A stretch of DNA of 39,637 nucleotides from Chara braunii. Taxonomy: Eukaryota; Streptophyta; Charophyceae; Charales; Characeae. This document shows positions 20,441 to 31,763 of the stretch, piece after piece. The notes below the pieces were generated by a model. That model ran no database searches. It was not told where the DNA came from and worked only from the letters and a program-made list of their open reading frames with translations. The first letter of the stretch is position 1, and each line of letters begins with the position of its first letter. A program made the position numbers and the translations under genes. The stretch spans positions 1,967,484 to 2,007,120 of the forward strand of contig BFEA01000268.1 of assembly GCA_003427395.1 (NCBI GenBank), in the 5' to 3' direction.

Positions 20441-22779
20441 AGTCTTTGGTTGACTCGGTCAAACACATTCAGTCTGCCTTCCTCCCACCTTCCCCCAGTT
20501 CATCCCTTAGTCTATTTTCAATCAAAATAAAAATAAAACTTATGCTTCACTCTCACACATTCCTTGCATTCAGTCTGATTAGGTCCTCAAAGAAAGCAAA
20601 GGCATAGGGGCAATATCATGCATACATCAGTAAAACTAAAAGGAGATAGTCAAACAGGGGTGTAGTGTGATCGTACAGACAAAAGAACGTATACCTGATG
20701 GTTCCCTGCCTCGAGAACCTCGCCTAGGTTCCGACAGAGCTCCCGCAATCGATGGGTGGACTCCCCACAGAGTCTTGCTGTGGTCTTACGGGTTGCAATC
20801 CCCCTAAAGGAGATAGGTTGAGACTCTCAAATACAAGAATGTTGCGCTCAGACTCACGAGAGAGGGCCTTGAAATCTTAACTCGCTTGAGAGCCTTGCAA
20901 TGATGGCCAACACACGCAGCCGTTAGCAAAGCCGAAGTCAAACTGCTGACAACCAGTATTCTGACGAAGTTCCGAGTCGCGGCGAATAATCCGTCGAGCT
21001 CAACTGCAGGTTATTGCTACGCGGTAAAGCATCCCGCCCCTACAACAACAACAACTCCGAAATTTTGAAGTAATAGAGTGACAACAATGCATCGCGATAC
21101 AATGTCCTATGGCGGGCTCAGCAATAGGCAGCGCAAGCTTCCACTCTCCTTTGCTTCTAGCTATCTCATTCACATGCAACTCCTGTTTCCTCCTGCTCCG
21201 TGAAATTGACCCCTTGCTATCTTCACGTTACGCACGAGAGCGTATAAAGAAAGTTCATCTTCTTCGATAAGCTCAAACCAAGTCTTTGGCCATAGTCAGG
21301 TAGACGCGACATACGGTAGCAAGCTCGGCCTCTTCGGGTCGAACGAATGTTGTCGTCGGACATAAGTCTGGTCGTGCCGACTTGATCGACGGGCTGAGAG
21401 ATGTTCGCTCTACAACTCAGCTACGACAGCAGGCACAATCACCCGAGCTCTGAAACCAAACCTCTTGATCGTAGAGGCCATAGCTGGAAGTTGAATGCCC
21501 TGAGGATCAACGACTTTATTCCGCTATTCACCGAATGTGCAAACTAAGAATGAACCTTCCACCACAACACAGGTAAGTTCACTCCCCTTTTTGCAGCCTC
21601 TTCCTCGCGCAGCCCCACACATCAACCCAGTCAGAAATAACGCTCTGTTACTAATTCCGACATTGTCATTCAAATCGCAACCCTCCAAAACCCCTATTTA
21701 AGTTATTTTCTCGCTCGATTTCGCTTAGAAACAAGCGAGATACTTAATTTCTACCCCCAGCCATATTCATCTTCAATGACCTCCCCGCAACTCCTTCTCC
21801 TTACTAACTCTCCCTACACTAACTCCCATGCCAATCTGACTTCGGATCCAGGGTCGCCCGCCCCAAAAACCCCCGGATCGACTCCTTCCTCACTCGATTT
21901 CGTCCACTATTGACTAAACCACACATCCCCCTTTCTTTTTCCCGTTCCCTCCATATCTCGGCGCACCCTTTTTCTCACTAACCTCCTTATCCACTTACTT
22001 TCTCATAAAACTAACATTAGATTCTAGTTCGCCCGCTATCAAAACCCCCAAAATGACTCTTCCCTCGCTCGATTCCGATAAGGATCGAGCAAGCTATGCT
22101 CGTTCGACTGCCCATCCCCTTCTTCCACCGTCTCTGTTTCTTCTTAATGCACCCGGGCCCTGGCCCTAACCCGCATTCAGGTCCATTCGCTCGTCTTTGC
22201 TGCTCCGCTTTAGCATCCATCGCTCTACTGGCAGCTTCCTCCTCACTATGCTGGTGCAGTGCTCAGTGGCTTGCTGCCTCTCTTCACCACCTCGTCGTTC
22301 GATACCCGTTGTGCCTCGCTTCGCCTCCGCAGCCGCCGGTCGCTCCTCACCAGTACTCGTCGCCCGCTGCGTTTTTTTGCTCCGCCCCCTGCTGCCTGGT
22401 GCTGTCCAGCCGCTTCCGCTCTCCCTCGCTCCCCGACACTCTGCTTTTCTCAGGGGCGCCTCAGGGCTAAGCGATCCGGCGGCCTTCCTCCTCTATCTAT
22501 GACTCGACACAACCAACAAGAGTGGCTCCGCTATTACTGAGTGATCCGGCCACTTCACAGCCTGGCATTCTCTGTTGCTGCCCACCCCCAAGCAAAACCC
22601 ACCTCCCTCCTATCGACCCTTCAGCAGGTAAGTCCCAACAAAGACTCTCATATCAACCCGCGAAGTTGCAGGCGCGGGCCTGCAGCAAACCTAAGAGTGG
22701 CCTGGGTGGAAACGGGTCTGGCGCAGACCTTGGAAGTCGTAGCGGATGTTCCAACAAGAACTTTCGAAGACCGACGCGG
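20441..22779. other. Non-coding flank of the LTR element; possible old PBS-like motif
   Basis: No coherent protein is seen. The C/T- and GC-rich stretch 22,090-22,600 is open in all three + frames, a composition effect. At 21,454-21,469 the - strand reads TGGTTTCAGAGCTCGG, close to the TGGTATCAGAGC primer-binding site for initiator-Met tRNA, which may mark an eroded older retrotransposon. AG|GTAAGT donor-like sites occur at about 21,569 and 22,627 (+) without recognisable exons. Confidence 0.4.
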
Positions 22780-23579
22780 TGTGAGGAAACCCGGGGAGGG
22801 GCCTTTACTGTGCGCTGAAGCCAAGGGGTACAGTGCCTGTCACTTCACTGCCCCCGCTTCGGAGGTCCTCAGCGACCAGCAAGGTGTGCAAGGTTCGTAA
22901 TGCCCGTCAATCGCACGCCCATACAAGACTCTTATTCACTGTGTTCAGGAAGTATAGCAACAAGTGAAAGCAAGACTCTAATCATTGTGATCGGTGAATA
23001 CAACAGCAAGTGTAAGCAAGGCCCTGTTCGTTGTGGTCAGCGAATACAACAGCAATTGAAAACAAGGCCCCGCTCGCTGTGATCGGCGATTACAGCAGCA
23101 ACTGCATAGAAGGTCCTCCTCGCTGTAATCAGCGAATACAACAGCAAGTGTATAGAAGGCCCTATTCGCTGTAATCAGCGAGTACAATAGCAACTGAAAG
23201 CAAGGCCCTGTAAGTGGAAACAAGGCCCCGTTCTTTGTGATCAGCGAATAGTGTTTTTCAAGGAACATGAGTTTCAATGACATTGTGTGCGTGTATGCAG
23301 AAAAGACCTCACAAATCTTTACTGATATGCCTGTTTGGAAGTAACCTTTGCGCTATGACTCAGCAGTTGCTCGCCCATCCACCTTCACACAGTATGTATC
23401 ACAAGGTGGATTATCCAACAATGAAACAATATTTTGAAACAACCCCCAATTTGAAAGTCCATGCAAGACAGTTCAATCATGACGCGACTAGAAATCTTTT
23501 GGTGGGCCACTCTTGGCGTTGGTTAGACGACAGTTATTCTCAACCGAGGGGTTTATGCACCTACTGCGTTTGGTTCTCA
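22780..23579 (-). repeat. 3' LTR (left copy); right border uncertain
   Basis: The left border is fixed by comparison with the right LTR; on the - strand it ends in CA. The first 527 bp match the right LTR; beyond that the partner is outside the window. A polypurine tract next to TG would mark the other border. One candidate gives AGGGAAAGGAAG|TGAGAACC on the - strand at 23,580/23,579 (800-bp LTR). A second is a 28-purine run before TGGCAAACG at 24,743/24,742 (about 1.96-kb LTR, then including the 50-bp array). I list the shorter one. Confidence 0.7.
22939..23214 (-). repeat. Six tandem 46-bp units inside the LTR, each with a dyad
   Basis: Units start at 22,939, 22,985, 23,031, 23,077, 23,123 and 23,169. 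The best units carry the inverted repeat TCGCTGTAATCAGCGA at their start, then AATACAACAGCAA.TG and AAGGCCC. A seventh partial dyad lies near 23,233. The array is near the 3' end of the LTR in transcription sense (R/U5 side). Confidence 0.9.
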
Positions 23580-24197
23580 CTTCCTTTCCCTGTACACACT
23601 CTCTCCCTGGCTCNCTCTCTCCCCCTCTTCACACTCACTCTTTCCCACTCTGCACGGTCTCTCTCCNTGGCCCACTTTCTCGCTCCGCTTCCCCCAATTC
23701 CCTCTCTCTCTCTCTCNCACGGAGTAGCCCTGTTGCGCTCGAGCAGATTGTAACCAGGCTGGCTCGAAGTCCCAAATGATGTGTTCGATTGAGCAACTCT
23801 CAATCGGCCAGCATTGTAATCCTCAGTAATACCCTGAATGACTATTTGAAATTGATCCGGTTCAGGGTTTGGAACGACACCCTCGTCCGACTTGATCTCG
23901 ATCGATCTGAAATAAAGTTCCTTAAAATGCCCTTAGTTCAGCCACTAGTAAACGATCGGCCTCTTGAGGTCTAGGAATTAATGGAGTTAAAATCTTTCAA
24001 ACATAAGATAATACAAAATAATAAAAAAACATAATAAAAGACTCAATTGTGCTATATAAAAAAAAATGGAAGTATTTGCCGGGGTCTGACCAGTGAAAAT
24101 AGTTACCCCCGTCAACGACCGTATACTTTTGCCTGTTTCGACTGATTTGTGAGGTCAGCTATTCCCTTCAGCAGCAGCGGACTCTTGCTTAATTTGA

Positions 24198-24497
24198 CCA
24201 CTCCCACAGGGTATTCTGGACAGATCAGCAAACATAGTACGATTAGTCTGCTCGCAGAGGCTATTCGCAGCAGATCAACAAGTGTACTTCGATTAGCCTG
24301 CTCACACAGGCTATTCTCGTCAGATCTGCTAGGGAACTTTGGCTGACCCGCTCACAGTGGCTATTCTCAACAGATCTGCAAGTGTACTTTGGTAAGCCTG
24401 CTCAGACAGGCTATTCTCGTCAGTACTGCAAAGGAACTTTGGATGGGCCGCTCACTGCGGCTATTCTTAACAGATCCGCAAGTGTACTTTGATTAGC
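24198..24497 (-). repeat. Six tandem units of exactly 50 bp
   Basis: Units start at 24,198, 24,248, 24,298, 24,348, 24,398 and 24,448 without indels. The core is CTGCTCACACAGGCTATTCT or a variant. Units 3 and 5 resemble each other, as do 4 and 6, so there is a 100-bp higher order. Each can form a short hairpin round CTCA. The array lies either in the LTR U3 or just inside the 3' end of the element, depending on the LTR border. Confidence 0.9.
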
Positions 24498-27410
24498 CCC
24501 ACAAGTGAAAATAGTCGTTCCTGATTGCTGCAGAGGTTCTTGATGGGGCTGATTCGCCAAAACCGGCTACCCTGGCCCGCAACAGAATTACTTAATTAGT
24601 TCGAACTAGGGAGCCAAGTCGTTTCTTCCATTTGCTTAATTGGACAGGCTCGGTAGACTGGTTGTATCAGCCGGTTGCTCCCTCTATTCCCCGCTCGCCC
24701 TCTCTCTCGTTCCTACACTGATGGAATCATACCCGTTTGCCATCTTCCCTTCCTCCCTTCTTTCCTCCTCGAACTCTCTCCATCTTGATCTCTCTTCTTC
24801 TCAATCTCTCTTTCCCCCACCTATANTGTGCACGTCTCTCTCCGTTCCGAACTTACTCGCGAAACCCTCTCTTTGCCTGCCTGTTCTCTCTCTCTCTATC
24901 TGATTACACGCTCTCTTTCCGCCAGAGCACTCTCTATCTGGCAGTCCACTCTCTTCTTCCTTTTTCACCCCTTTCGTTCCNTCTAATCCGCGGAAAACAC
25001 CCCCCCCTGTGCTGAGTCAATCATCTGAGGAAGACGTCAGTTGGGAGGAAGACGTCAGTCTGTGGACGCCGCACCGTGCACCGCTTGGTGCGTCCCTCTG
25101 CCCGTTGTGCCTGCTCATGAACCGGCTCTATGCCAGCGGGCTATGAACGCCAGGCACGCTCAGTGCCTTCCTCTGCTAACNGGGGCTTTNGNGCGAGCGT
25201 GGCCNGCGGACATCAAGCACGCTGAATCNGCTCACGTNAGATCTTCCTCCCTCTCTNGCTGTCAAAGANGCCTTTTGCTTGCGCGTTGCGTACACCNGGC
25301 ATANGCTGTGTCTCTCCTCGTTCCTCCTNTCTCNTTGATCGCCCCCAGCNGGGACACATCCCAGATCCAGTCCGAAGGGGGTTGAGTACACCTGGCGTGC
25401 GAGTCTGCCCCTGTCTCATCTGTCTCAATCTCTCTNGCTGTCNCCTGCCTGGCGCGTCGNTCCCCCTTGCTGAAACGCGCTGTGCTGGCTGAGNTNTACG
25501 CNAGGCACGCTGTTCCCTGCAACTCGTTGACCTTCTCTCCTTCAGACGNGATCCNGGGCTGGGTACACCTGGNGCACTCCCCTCTNGTCTCCCGTTTGTC
25601 GCTCTATATCCATTTGNGAGAGCTGCNGCACGGTTACCTTCGAATCTCTCCGCTTCTTTCAGCGCCCAGNCCCTGAAACGGGAGCTAGCCCCTNGGTACC
25701 AGCGGTACCAGGGCTATAGGTTTGGCATAGGCATTTCTTCAAGTGACAGTGTCGCCAAAGCCCAGACTTTTGGCCCGGTAATAGCAGTTCACGAACNCAC
25801 CAGCACCGATGCAAATTCAGGGCCCGCGGTGAAAGGTACCAAAAGCCAATGCAGCCGGCCNTCGTCNCTTATTTCACACAGTCAACCATGTCGTCGGGAT
25901 AATTGCAGTGACTGAAATAATCCTNTCCAGCCAATTATCATGGAAAAANAAAATNAGTACCCCCGAATAAATGAACCACAACCGTCCTGAGGTGGATCGG
26001 AGTTTCATACCAGGACATACCAATATCGAACCGCCCAATACCGTACCNGTTCGTGTCGATGCCGATCCATTAGTTGTGCCAATCTGCATTAGTGCCCATG
26101 CCAATGCTGTCGCGATAATAGTTCCATACCAGTTCCGTTCCAGCAAGCGTACCAATGCCGGTTCCGAAAAAACGCTCTGATTTACCGCCGCCTGCACTAT
26201 TATCTTACCGCTCGGTGTCAAGTGCCGTACCGTGCAACAATGCATTGTAATAATACCGAGCCTGTCCCGAACCAGAGTACCGTGCCCAAATCGACCCAGC
26301 AGTAACACCCAAGCAATGTAGCCCAATCAAAATAGCACCGGTGGTAATCCCGCGCCAGGCATTCATCCCGCACTCACTCACAACACCCGGATTGGAACGA
26401 TGTGGCGCTTAAGCAAATCAGGTAAGATTAACAAGTCAAGCGGTAATCTCGATTTTCGGGAAATTGAGAAAGTCGTTAAAATCAGGGTAAATAAATGATT
26501 TGGAATTAAAACCCCTCGCAAATAGTTAAGTAAAAATTAGTTAATTATCAGCCGCAAATAGTTAAGTAAAAATTAGTTAATTATCAGATAATCGTGGGTT
26601 TCCTTCTCGTTTTATTATTTTTAATTATTTTCCTTATTTCTTAGTTCCATTATCGAAAATAACGAAAATAAAAGCAATCTTGTCAAAAATAAATTCCGAT
26701 GGAATTCAATTAAATAACGAAAATTCTTTGTTTTGTTTTTTTTTTTATCGCCTTCGATCCCTTTTTCTTATTTTTAACTCTATTGTTAGAAATTTCAATA
26801 ATTGAGGGNGATCCCATTAAAAATCAAATATCAAAGATTTTGAATAAATTAATGAATATTCCGTTTTTCTCTTTTCTTCTTTTGTTTTTAATTCATGTTT
26901 TCATTTTTAATTTTGATACCAAAATTGATGATATCCGAGGCCCCACTTCTGCGCCAGTTGTGGAGCGTAAAAGAAACACGCCTAAGCCTATCTCCATCTT
27001 GCTGTTCAGCANTACCAAAATTGATGATATCCGAGGCCCCACTTCTGCGCCAGTTGTGGAGCGTAAAAGAAACACGCCTAAGCCTATCTCCATCTTGCTG
27101 TTCAGCAGGCGGCTGTCCCGGAAACAAGCTAAAGACGGCGGTATTAAGATAGACGTCGCCGCGGTAGAAGAGGTAGTCCTTCTTGTCAATTTCGAGAGCT
27201 AGTCTCAACGGTCGTCAAATCTAATCTTAGGGATACTCGGGGTACGCCTAATTTTTGCTGCCTGGTCAAACCAGAGTTCCGTCATTGCACGGACTTGTCT
27301 TTGAGCCTAAGTCCCTAAGCTGTAGATTTCAGGCGGCGCACTGCTTGTGGCCGCCTGACAGTCAGCCCGGACCACTTCTCAACGCCCCCGTCGAGCCCTA
27401 GCAAATTACG
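24498..27410 (-). other. 3' non-coding region of the retrotransposon, gap-rich
   Basis: This lies between integrase and the left LTR. CT-rich stretches (24,660-24,960) pass into a GC-rich part with many single 'n' bases (24,981-25,860) and then an AT-rich part. A 34-bp exact duplication is near 26,515-26,585. A short - strand frame (about 27,205-26,890) reads YLFYRGDVYLNTAVFSLF and FTLHNWRRSGASDIINFG but contains an assembly duplication; I do not assign it. The - strand frame at 25,874-26,326 is built on TACC/GGTA-rich sequence and several n, and is not supported. Confidence 0.5.
26917..27107. repeat. 95-bp exact duplication flanking an 'n' (assembly join)
   Basis: 26,917-27,011 and 27,013-27,107 are identical by eye, separated by one 'n' at 27,012. 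This is what two contigs with unmerged overlap look like, not a biological tandem repeat. Confidence 0.85.
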
Positions 27411-28800
27411 TCAGACGAAGCGGACGAGCTTCAGGGTGATGGCCCGTAAAGGACGCCCACGTCGGCGTTCAATTGTCTTATGTTTCAGTTTGTTATGAGT
27501 CCTGGGGCTAAGAAGATGCTTCTTAACTCTCCTGGTCCTTCTGGTTTTTGGTCCCGGCACGATCCTCTTTTTCTTCTGTCTTTCCCCCGAGAAGGGTGTC
27601 GACCCGCCAGTACGTCTAACGCGAACTCTCTGTCTAGCTCGCTTGAGCACGAATAACCATCTCTTCTCTCTTCCTAAAGCTAACCCTTTGACCTTTCTCT
27701 TCTTTATTCTTTTCCTTTTCTTGGAACTCTCCCCTGCCTCGAATTGCCTCAAGGGGGGTCCATCCTCCATTATGGTTTTTCCTTTCCCTCTCGGGCTGGT
27801 CAGCGATAAGGCGGGCGAGGGTCTGGGCCTAAACAGCTTTAACCTAGCACCCGCCACAGGGTCCTTCCACTTAGATCCGTCTAATTCTGCTATCATATAT
27901 GCACCCTAGTCAAGTGCCTCAACCACTCTCTAAGGTCCCATCCATCTGTTGGCGAGTTTTCCGGTCCATGTTCCTTCCAGTGCTGCATCGTAGAGAAGGA
28001 CCATATCTCCTACACTCACCCTCTCCTTCCTAATTCTCACGTTCTTATCCCATCTCTCTTTACCTTTGTCTCTTTCCACTACCAGACGATCTGCCGCTGT
28101 CATAAGGCTATCTTCCAAACCGTAGGCTATCTGTCTTGTTTGGGCAGCTATGAGTTCCTCTCTGGACATCTCCTCCGCCCAGTCGACGGTTGTCCAGCTG
28201 TCGANGTGAAACTCTATGGGAAGCGGACAATGCCGCCCAAACCACAAGGTGTATGGAGGGTATCCCGTGCTAGCCCGGACCGTGACGTTGTCTGCCCAAA
28301 TTGCGTATCGAAAATATCGTGGTCAATCACTGTCGTTGCCTTTGCACCACTTAGATAGCGACGCTATCAGGGTCTGGTGCCCTCTCTCTACAGGGGAGTT
28401 CGACTGTGGGTGGTAGGCAGTGGCTATCGAAACTCTCGCCCCAGCTCTCTTGAACATATTCTGAACCTCGTCAGCCAGGAATTCCGCTCCTCTGTCCATC
28501 ACTATCTTGCTAACAATCATACCTAGATAAGTACTCTAGGACGAAGTTCTTCACTTCCCTTTCCGTCTTACTCCTGATAGGTCTACCTTCCACGAACCCC
28601 GTGAAGTCGCCTCGTATGTTCACAACATAGTTCATATTGCCTACCCCTTTCGGCATCTTCACCAGATCGATGTGTACCTTCTCTCCTGGTCGGGTTGGAT
28701 AGGATGGATGAAGTGGCTCTTTGTATTTCACAAGACCTCTCTTTTGGCACTCTTCGCAGGTCCTACAATACCTCTCGACGTCCTTATACTGTCCTTCCCA
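27411..28800 (-). pseudogene. Integrase (pol C-terminal part), broken, with basic tail
   Basis: Integrase inserts the cDNA copy into the genome. The zinc domain begins upstream (LHDGVVGGHRG) and continues past a TAG at 28,801-28,803 with Y-C-R-T-C-E-E-C-Q, completing an HHCC set. The core has VHIDLVKMP (first Asp), KIVMDRGAEFLADEV (second Asp) and HPQSNSPVERGHQ (Glu), the D,D-35-E triad. A 1-nt frameshift lies near 28,510-28,525. In-frame stops are TGA 28,323, TAG 27,930 and another TAG near 27,900. The C-terminus (KLANRWMGP..., AELDGSKWKDPVAGARLKLF) ends in about 120 residues very rich in Lys/Arg, with KKRKRIKKRKVK (NLS-like) and RRRGRPLR (AT-hook-like RGRP core). I see no chromodomain. Confidence 0.88.
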
Positions 28801-28803
28801 CTA

Positions 28804-30762
28804 GTACAACCTGCGTACCTTTTCGTAGGTTCCTTTGACTCCCCTGTGTCCTCCGACTACCCCGTCGTGAAGCTCCGCAACTATTGTCTGTCTCTCCTCA
28901 GGGTCACAGACTACTCGTAAGGGCATCCCGGAGCCGCTCGGCCTTCGAAACAGATGGTCAGCTCTAAGGCAGTACTGGGCCGCTTGTCTCCGGATATCTG
29001 ATTCTTGACTCTCCTTTCCTGACAAATGTAGCCCGATCATTCGGTATTTGCCCTCGTAAAGGTTTACCAGAAAACGCTCGGTGGGTCCTGGCTCCGCCAT
29101 AGTCAGGGCCCCAACTACTATCGGGCGCTCGGCCTCAAGAGGGATGCGCGAAAGTCCATCTGCCACGGCATTTTTAGTGCTAGATATCCTCTCAACCGTG
29201 TAATCGTATAGCCGAATCCGTGTTAACCATCGGGCGATGGCCGGGTCCGTCAGACTAAAGTCCTTCTGGAGGACAGAGGCAACTGCGGTGGGGTCTACTC
29301 TCAAGATAAACCGTCGTCCATAGATATAGTGTCTGAACGTGTCTAGACACCGGAGAACAGCTAACACTTCCTTCTTGAATTGACTATAGTTACGCTCAGC
29401 CGTATTAAGTGTCCTACTCTCAAATCTTAACGGTCTTTCCTTCCCTTCAGCGTCCTTCTGAGACAACAAACCACCTACTGAACATGGTCCAGCATCTGTG
29501 GATACTATGAAGGGTCTCTCGGTCTCATCGTCAAAGAACGGCACGCCCAACATGCGTCCTCCCTCCTTAAATTCGTCTTTAAGTTCTTGCATAGCGAGTT
29601 TCTGCGAAGAATCCCAATAGAATTCTTCAGTCTTTCGAAGGAGTAACCTCAATGGCTCAGCCTTCTCCACATACCCCCGTATGAATATACGTCAGTAACC
29701 GACCACTCCTAGAAACTGTCGGACCTCGGTTGGGCTATGTAACGGTGACGGCCAGTTCAAAAGTTTGTCTAACTTCGCCGGATCTTCTCGGCGTCCTCTC
29801 GAGTCACAGATAAAGCCCAAGATCTTAATAGTCGAGACGACCCATCGGCTCTTTGTTCCGCTGACTGTTAAATTCGCATCGTCCAGCTGCTTGAGTACCT
29901 CGCAAATATCTGTTAGGTGCTGCTCGACGAATCTTCTAACTCCAGGTACAACCTCTGTCTCATCCCTGTCTACTGGCCCTTTTATAGGAAAGTCATCCAG
30001 AAAAACTTCAANCTTATCAGGGATGAAGTCCTTGAGGACGACTACCATGGCTCTCTGAAAAACGGTTACCCCATTAGTCCAGCCCATAGGGACAACCATC
30101 ATTTGTATTAGCCCCAATGGCGTATGCATAGCCGTGAGGTGCCTGTCTCTAGGGTCAAGCGGTATCTAATCATAACCTGAGAACAGATCACAGACCGAAT
30201 AAATCGACCTACCTGCGGCACCTTCTGGCAGTAAATCGGCGTGTGGCACGGAGCCCACGTCTCGTATCGTCACCGCGTTGACCTTCTGAAGGTCCTGGAT
30301 CCATCGGATCTTGCCATTCGGCTTTCGTAGGAAAAACCATCGATTAGCATATGCGCTATCAGACGGCTCCGCAACGTGGAAAACCATCTTTTCTTTCAGG
30401 AAAGCGATAACTTCTTCCTTCTCCTTCTGGGCGTATTTCCATCCTGCGTCATTCCGAGGAACATGTGGAATCGTGTAAATCCTCGCTGGCTTAGCGTATC
30501 GAGGGTCAATCCTACCACGCTCCGCGTCGCTGAAAGCTATTGCCTTATCACATGTCTTCAAAATTTCTATCACACGCTCTCGCTCCTGTGGGGTCAGATT
30601 TCCATTTCCGATGTCCATCCCTGCTATCCTCTCTTCCGTCAGGCGTTGTGGATCCTTTTTCTTTCTTTCTTTGATTTTTTTCACGATCTCTTCTTCCAGT
30701 ATCCCTTCTAGTGCAGATCGCTCGCGGCCCACCGCCGTTGGCTTAACTTTTTTAGCTACTCA
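28804..30762 (-). pseudogene. Reverse transcriptase and RNase H (pol), broken
   Basis: RT and RNase H turn element RNA into cDNA. The frame opens after a TGA near 30,765. RT signatures in order: WFFLRKPNGKIRWIQDLQ, SVCDLFSGYD (catalytic Asp), TPLGLIQMMVVPMGWTNG, FQRAM, and E-V-F-L-D-D-F (the YxDD box as F-L-D-D; one 'n' just before). RNase H follows with VSTDAG (Asp), ESRTLNTAERNYSQFKKEVL (Glu) and LRVDPTAVASVL (Asp). An in-frame TAG at 30,166-30,168 falls right after SGYD and a TGA at 29,692-29,694 after FLGVVGY. Protease lies upstream in another frame, integrase downstream in the same one. Order and motifs identify the Ty3/gypsy superfamily. Confidence 0.92.
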
Positions 30763-31760
30763 CTTGTGTCGCTTGGGTAGCCCCCCATAGCGGGCCGTGC
30801 CCTTAAAAAAGACACGGATACCACACCGCCAAATTCCTCATCTTTTTCCTTTGGGTACGAGTTGCCGTCCACTATTAGCCGACTCCCTAAATCTTCCACC
30901 TCCACAATCCGACCTTTTTCCTCTGTGAGCAGTGGTCCATATTTCTTCTCGCGAAATCGCACCGCGCGGTTAATCTGTTCACTGGGTCTCGCACCCACAG
31001 CGAGAGCTGCTCTGTTCCTCGGGTCCCGAGGCTCCACTATCTCAATCATTACCCGCGTCCCGTCTAGCTTCCTAATGGACAATGTTTGGCTCCCATCAGG
31101 TCGCACACGCACGTGGCTCAGCCACGTTCGACCCAAGAGCAGGTCGGAGCTGCAGTTCTTGACTGCAAAGACAGGCAGGGTCACTCGTACCCCTTGGACC
31201 TCTATGGCTGCCTTGTGACAAACCTCAGTGATCTGTTGCTTTCTCCCATCAGCCGTCTCTATCTCGAATAGGTATGACCTATCGAGGCACAGTCCAACCT
31301 GTACTGCCAGGTCCTCGTCTATGATGACAGCCTCACTGCCGTTATCGATCACAGCATCGAGTATCGCTCCATCGTTTATAATCGTCTCCACGGCCCCGCT
31401 ACCAAGTNCTCCATCGTTTATAATCGTCTCCACGGCCCCGCTACCAAGTATATAAAACTTGTCTGGAGGCACACCTTCCATTCCATCGAGAAGGACTGTC
31501 GCCATGCGATCTGCTCTGGCAGTCACCCCCGTTACTGCTACTGTAGGAGCTTCCGCCTTAGGGGCCCCCTGACCCTCCTCCGATAGAGGTATGCGAGTCT
31601 TCCGCGTGATCATCTGTAACTCATCACGAGCCGACTTCGATGCCGCCAGGTACTCCAGAATAGAGCGCTGCATGGGTTGCCGAAGGGCCCGCCTCAGTGG
31701 CTCGACCGTGTCAATCTCTTCCAGCGAACTCTTCATTAAGAACTTCTTCACTCCCCTCTT
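30756..31760 (-). pseudogene. Aspartic protease (retropepsin) region
   Basis: The protease cuts the gag-pol precursor. The active-site loop reads AVIDNGSEAVII, so the usual D-[ST]-G is D-N-G-S, a form I have seen described for some plant-type retroelements, though I cannot verify it here. The flap/hydrophobic partner is DLLLGRTWL (ILLGR.WL in relatives). The N-terminal 100 residues are a linker to gag. A 41-bp duplication around an 'n' at 31,408 repeats GSGAVETIINDG just before the active site and is probably an assembly artefact. The frame is that of the CCHC segment, separated from it by one TGA (31,761-31,763), and ends at TAG 30,756-30,758; RT continues in another frame. Confidence 0.85.
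31367..31449. repeat. 41-bp exact duplication flanking an 'n' (assembly join)
   Basis: 31,367-31,407 and 31,409-31,449 are identical and separated by 'n' at 31,408, inside the protease region. Length is not a multiple of three but with the 'n' makes 42, so the frame is kept by chance. Confidence 0.85.
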
Positions 31761-31763
31761 TCA

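Noticed and set aside
22096-22540. Three overlapping + frames of 93-124 codons
   Set aside because: All three frames are open at once, so this is a stop-poor GC/CT-rich composition effect, with no conserved motif.
21565-22640. Host exons suggested by AG|GTAAGT donor-like sites
   Set aside because: No coding trace, acceptor or conserved frame accompanies them; such 8-mers are expected by chance in a window of this size.
22920-23280. CRISPR-like array from the 46-bp repeats
   Set aside because: Units are contiguous without unique spacers, lie in an LTR, and the genome is eukaryotic.
25874-26326. 150-codon - strand frame in the 3' non-coding region
   Set aside because: The region is built on TACC/GGTA-rich repeats and contains several n; no domain is recognisable.
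30740-30770. Programmed -1 frameshift at AAAAAAG between protease and RT
   Set aside because: The upstream frame stops (TAG 30,756) before the A run is reached, so the slippery site could not be used in this copy; a mutation is simpler.
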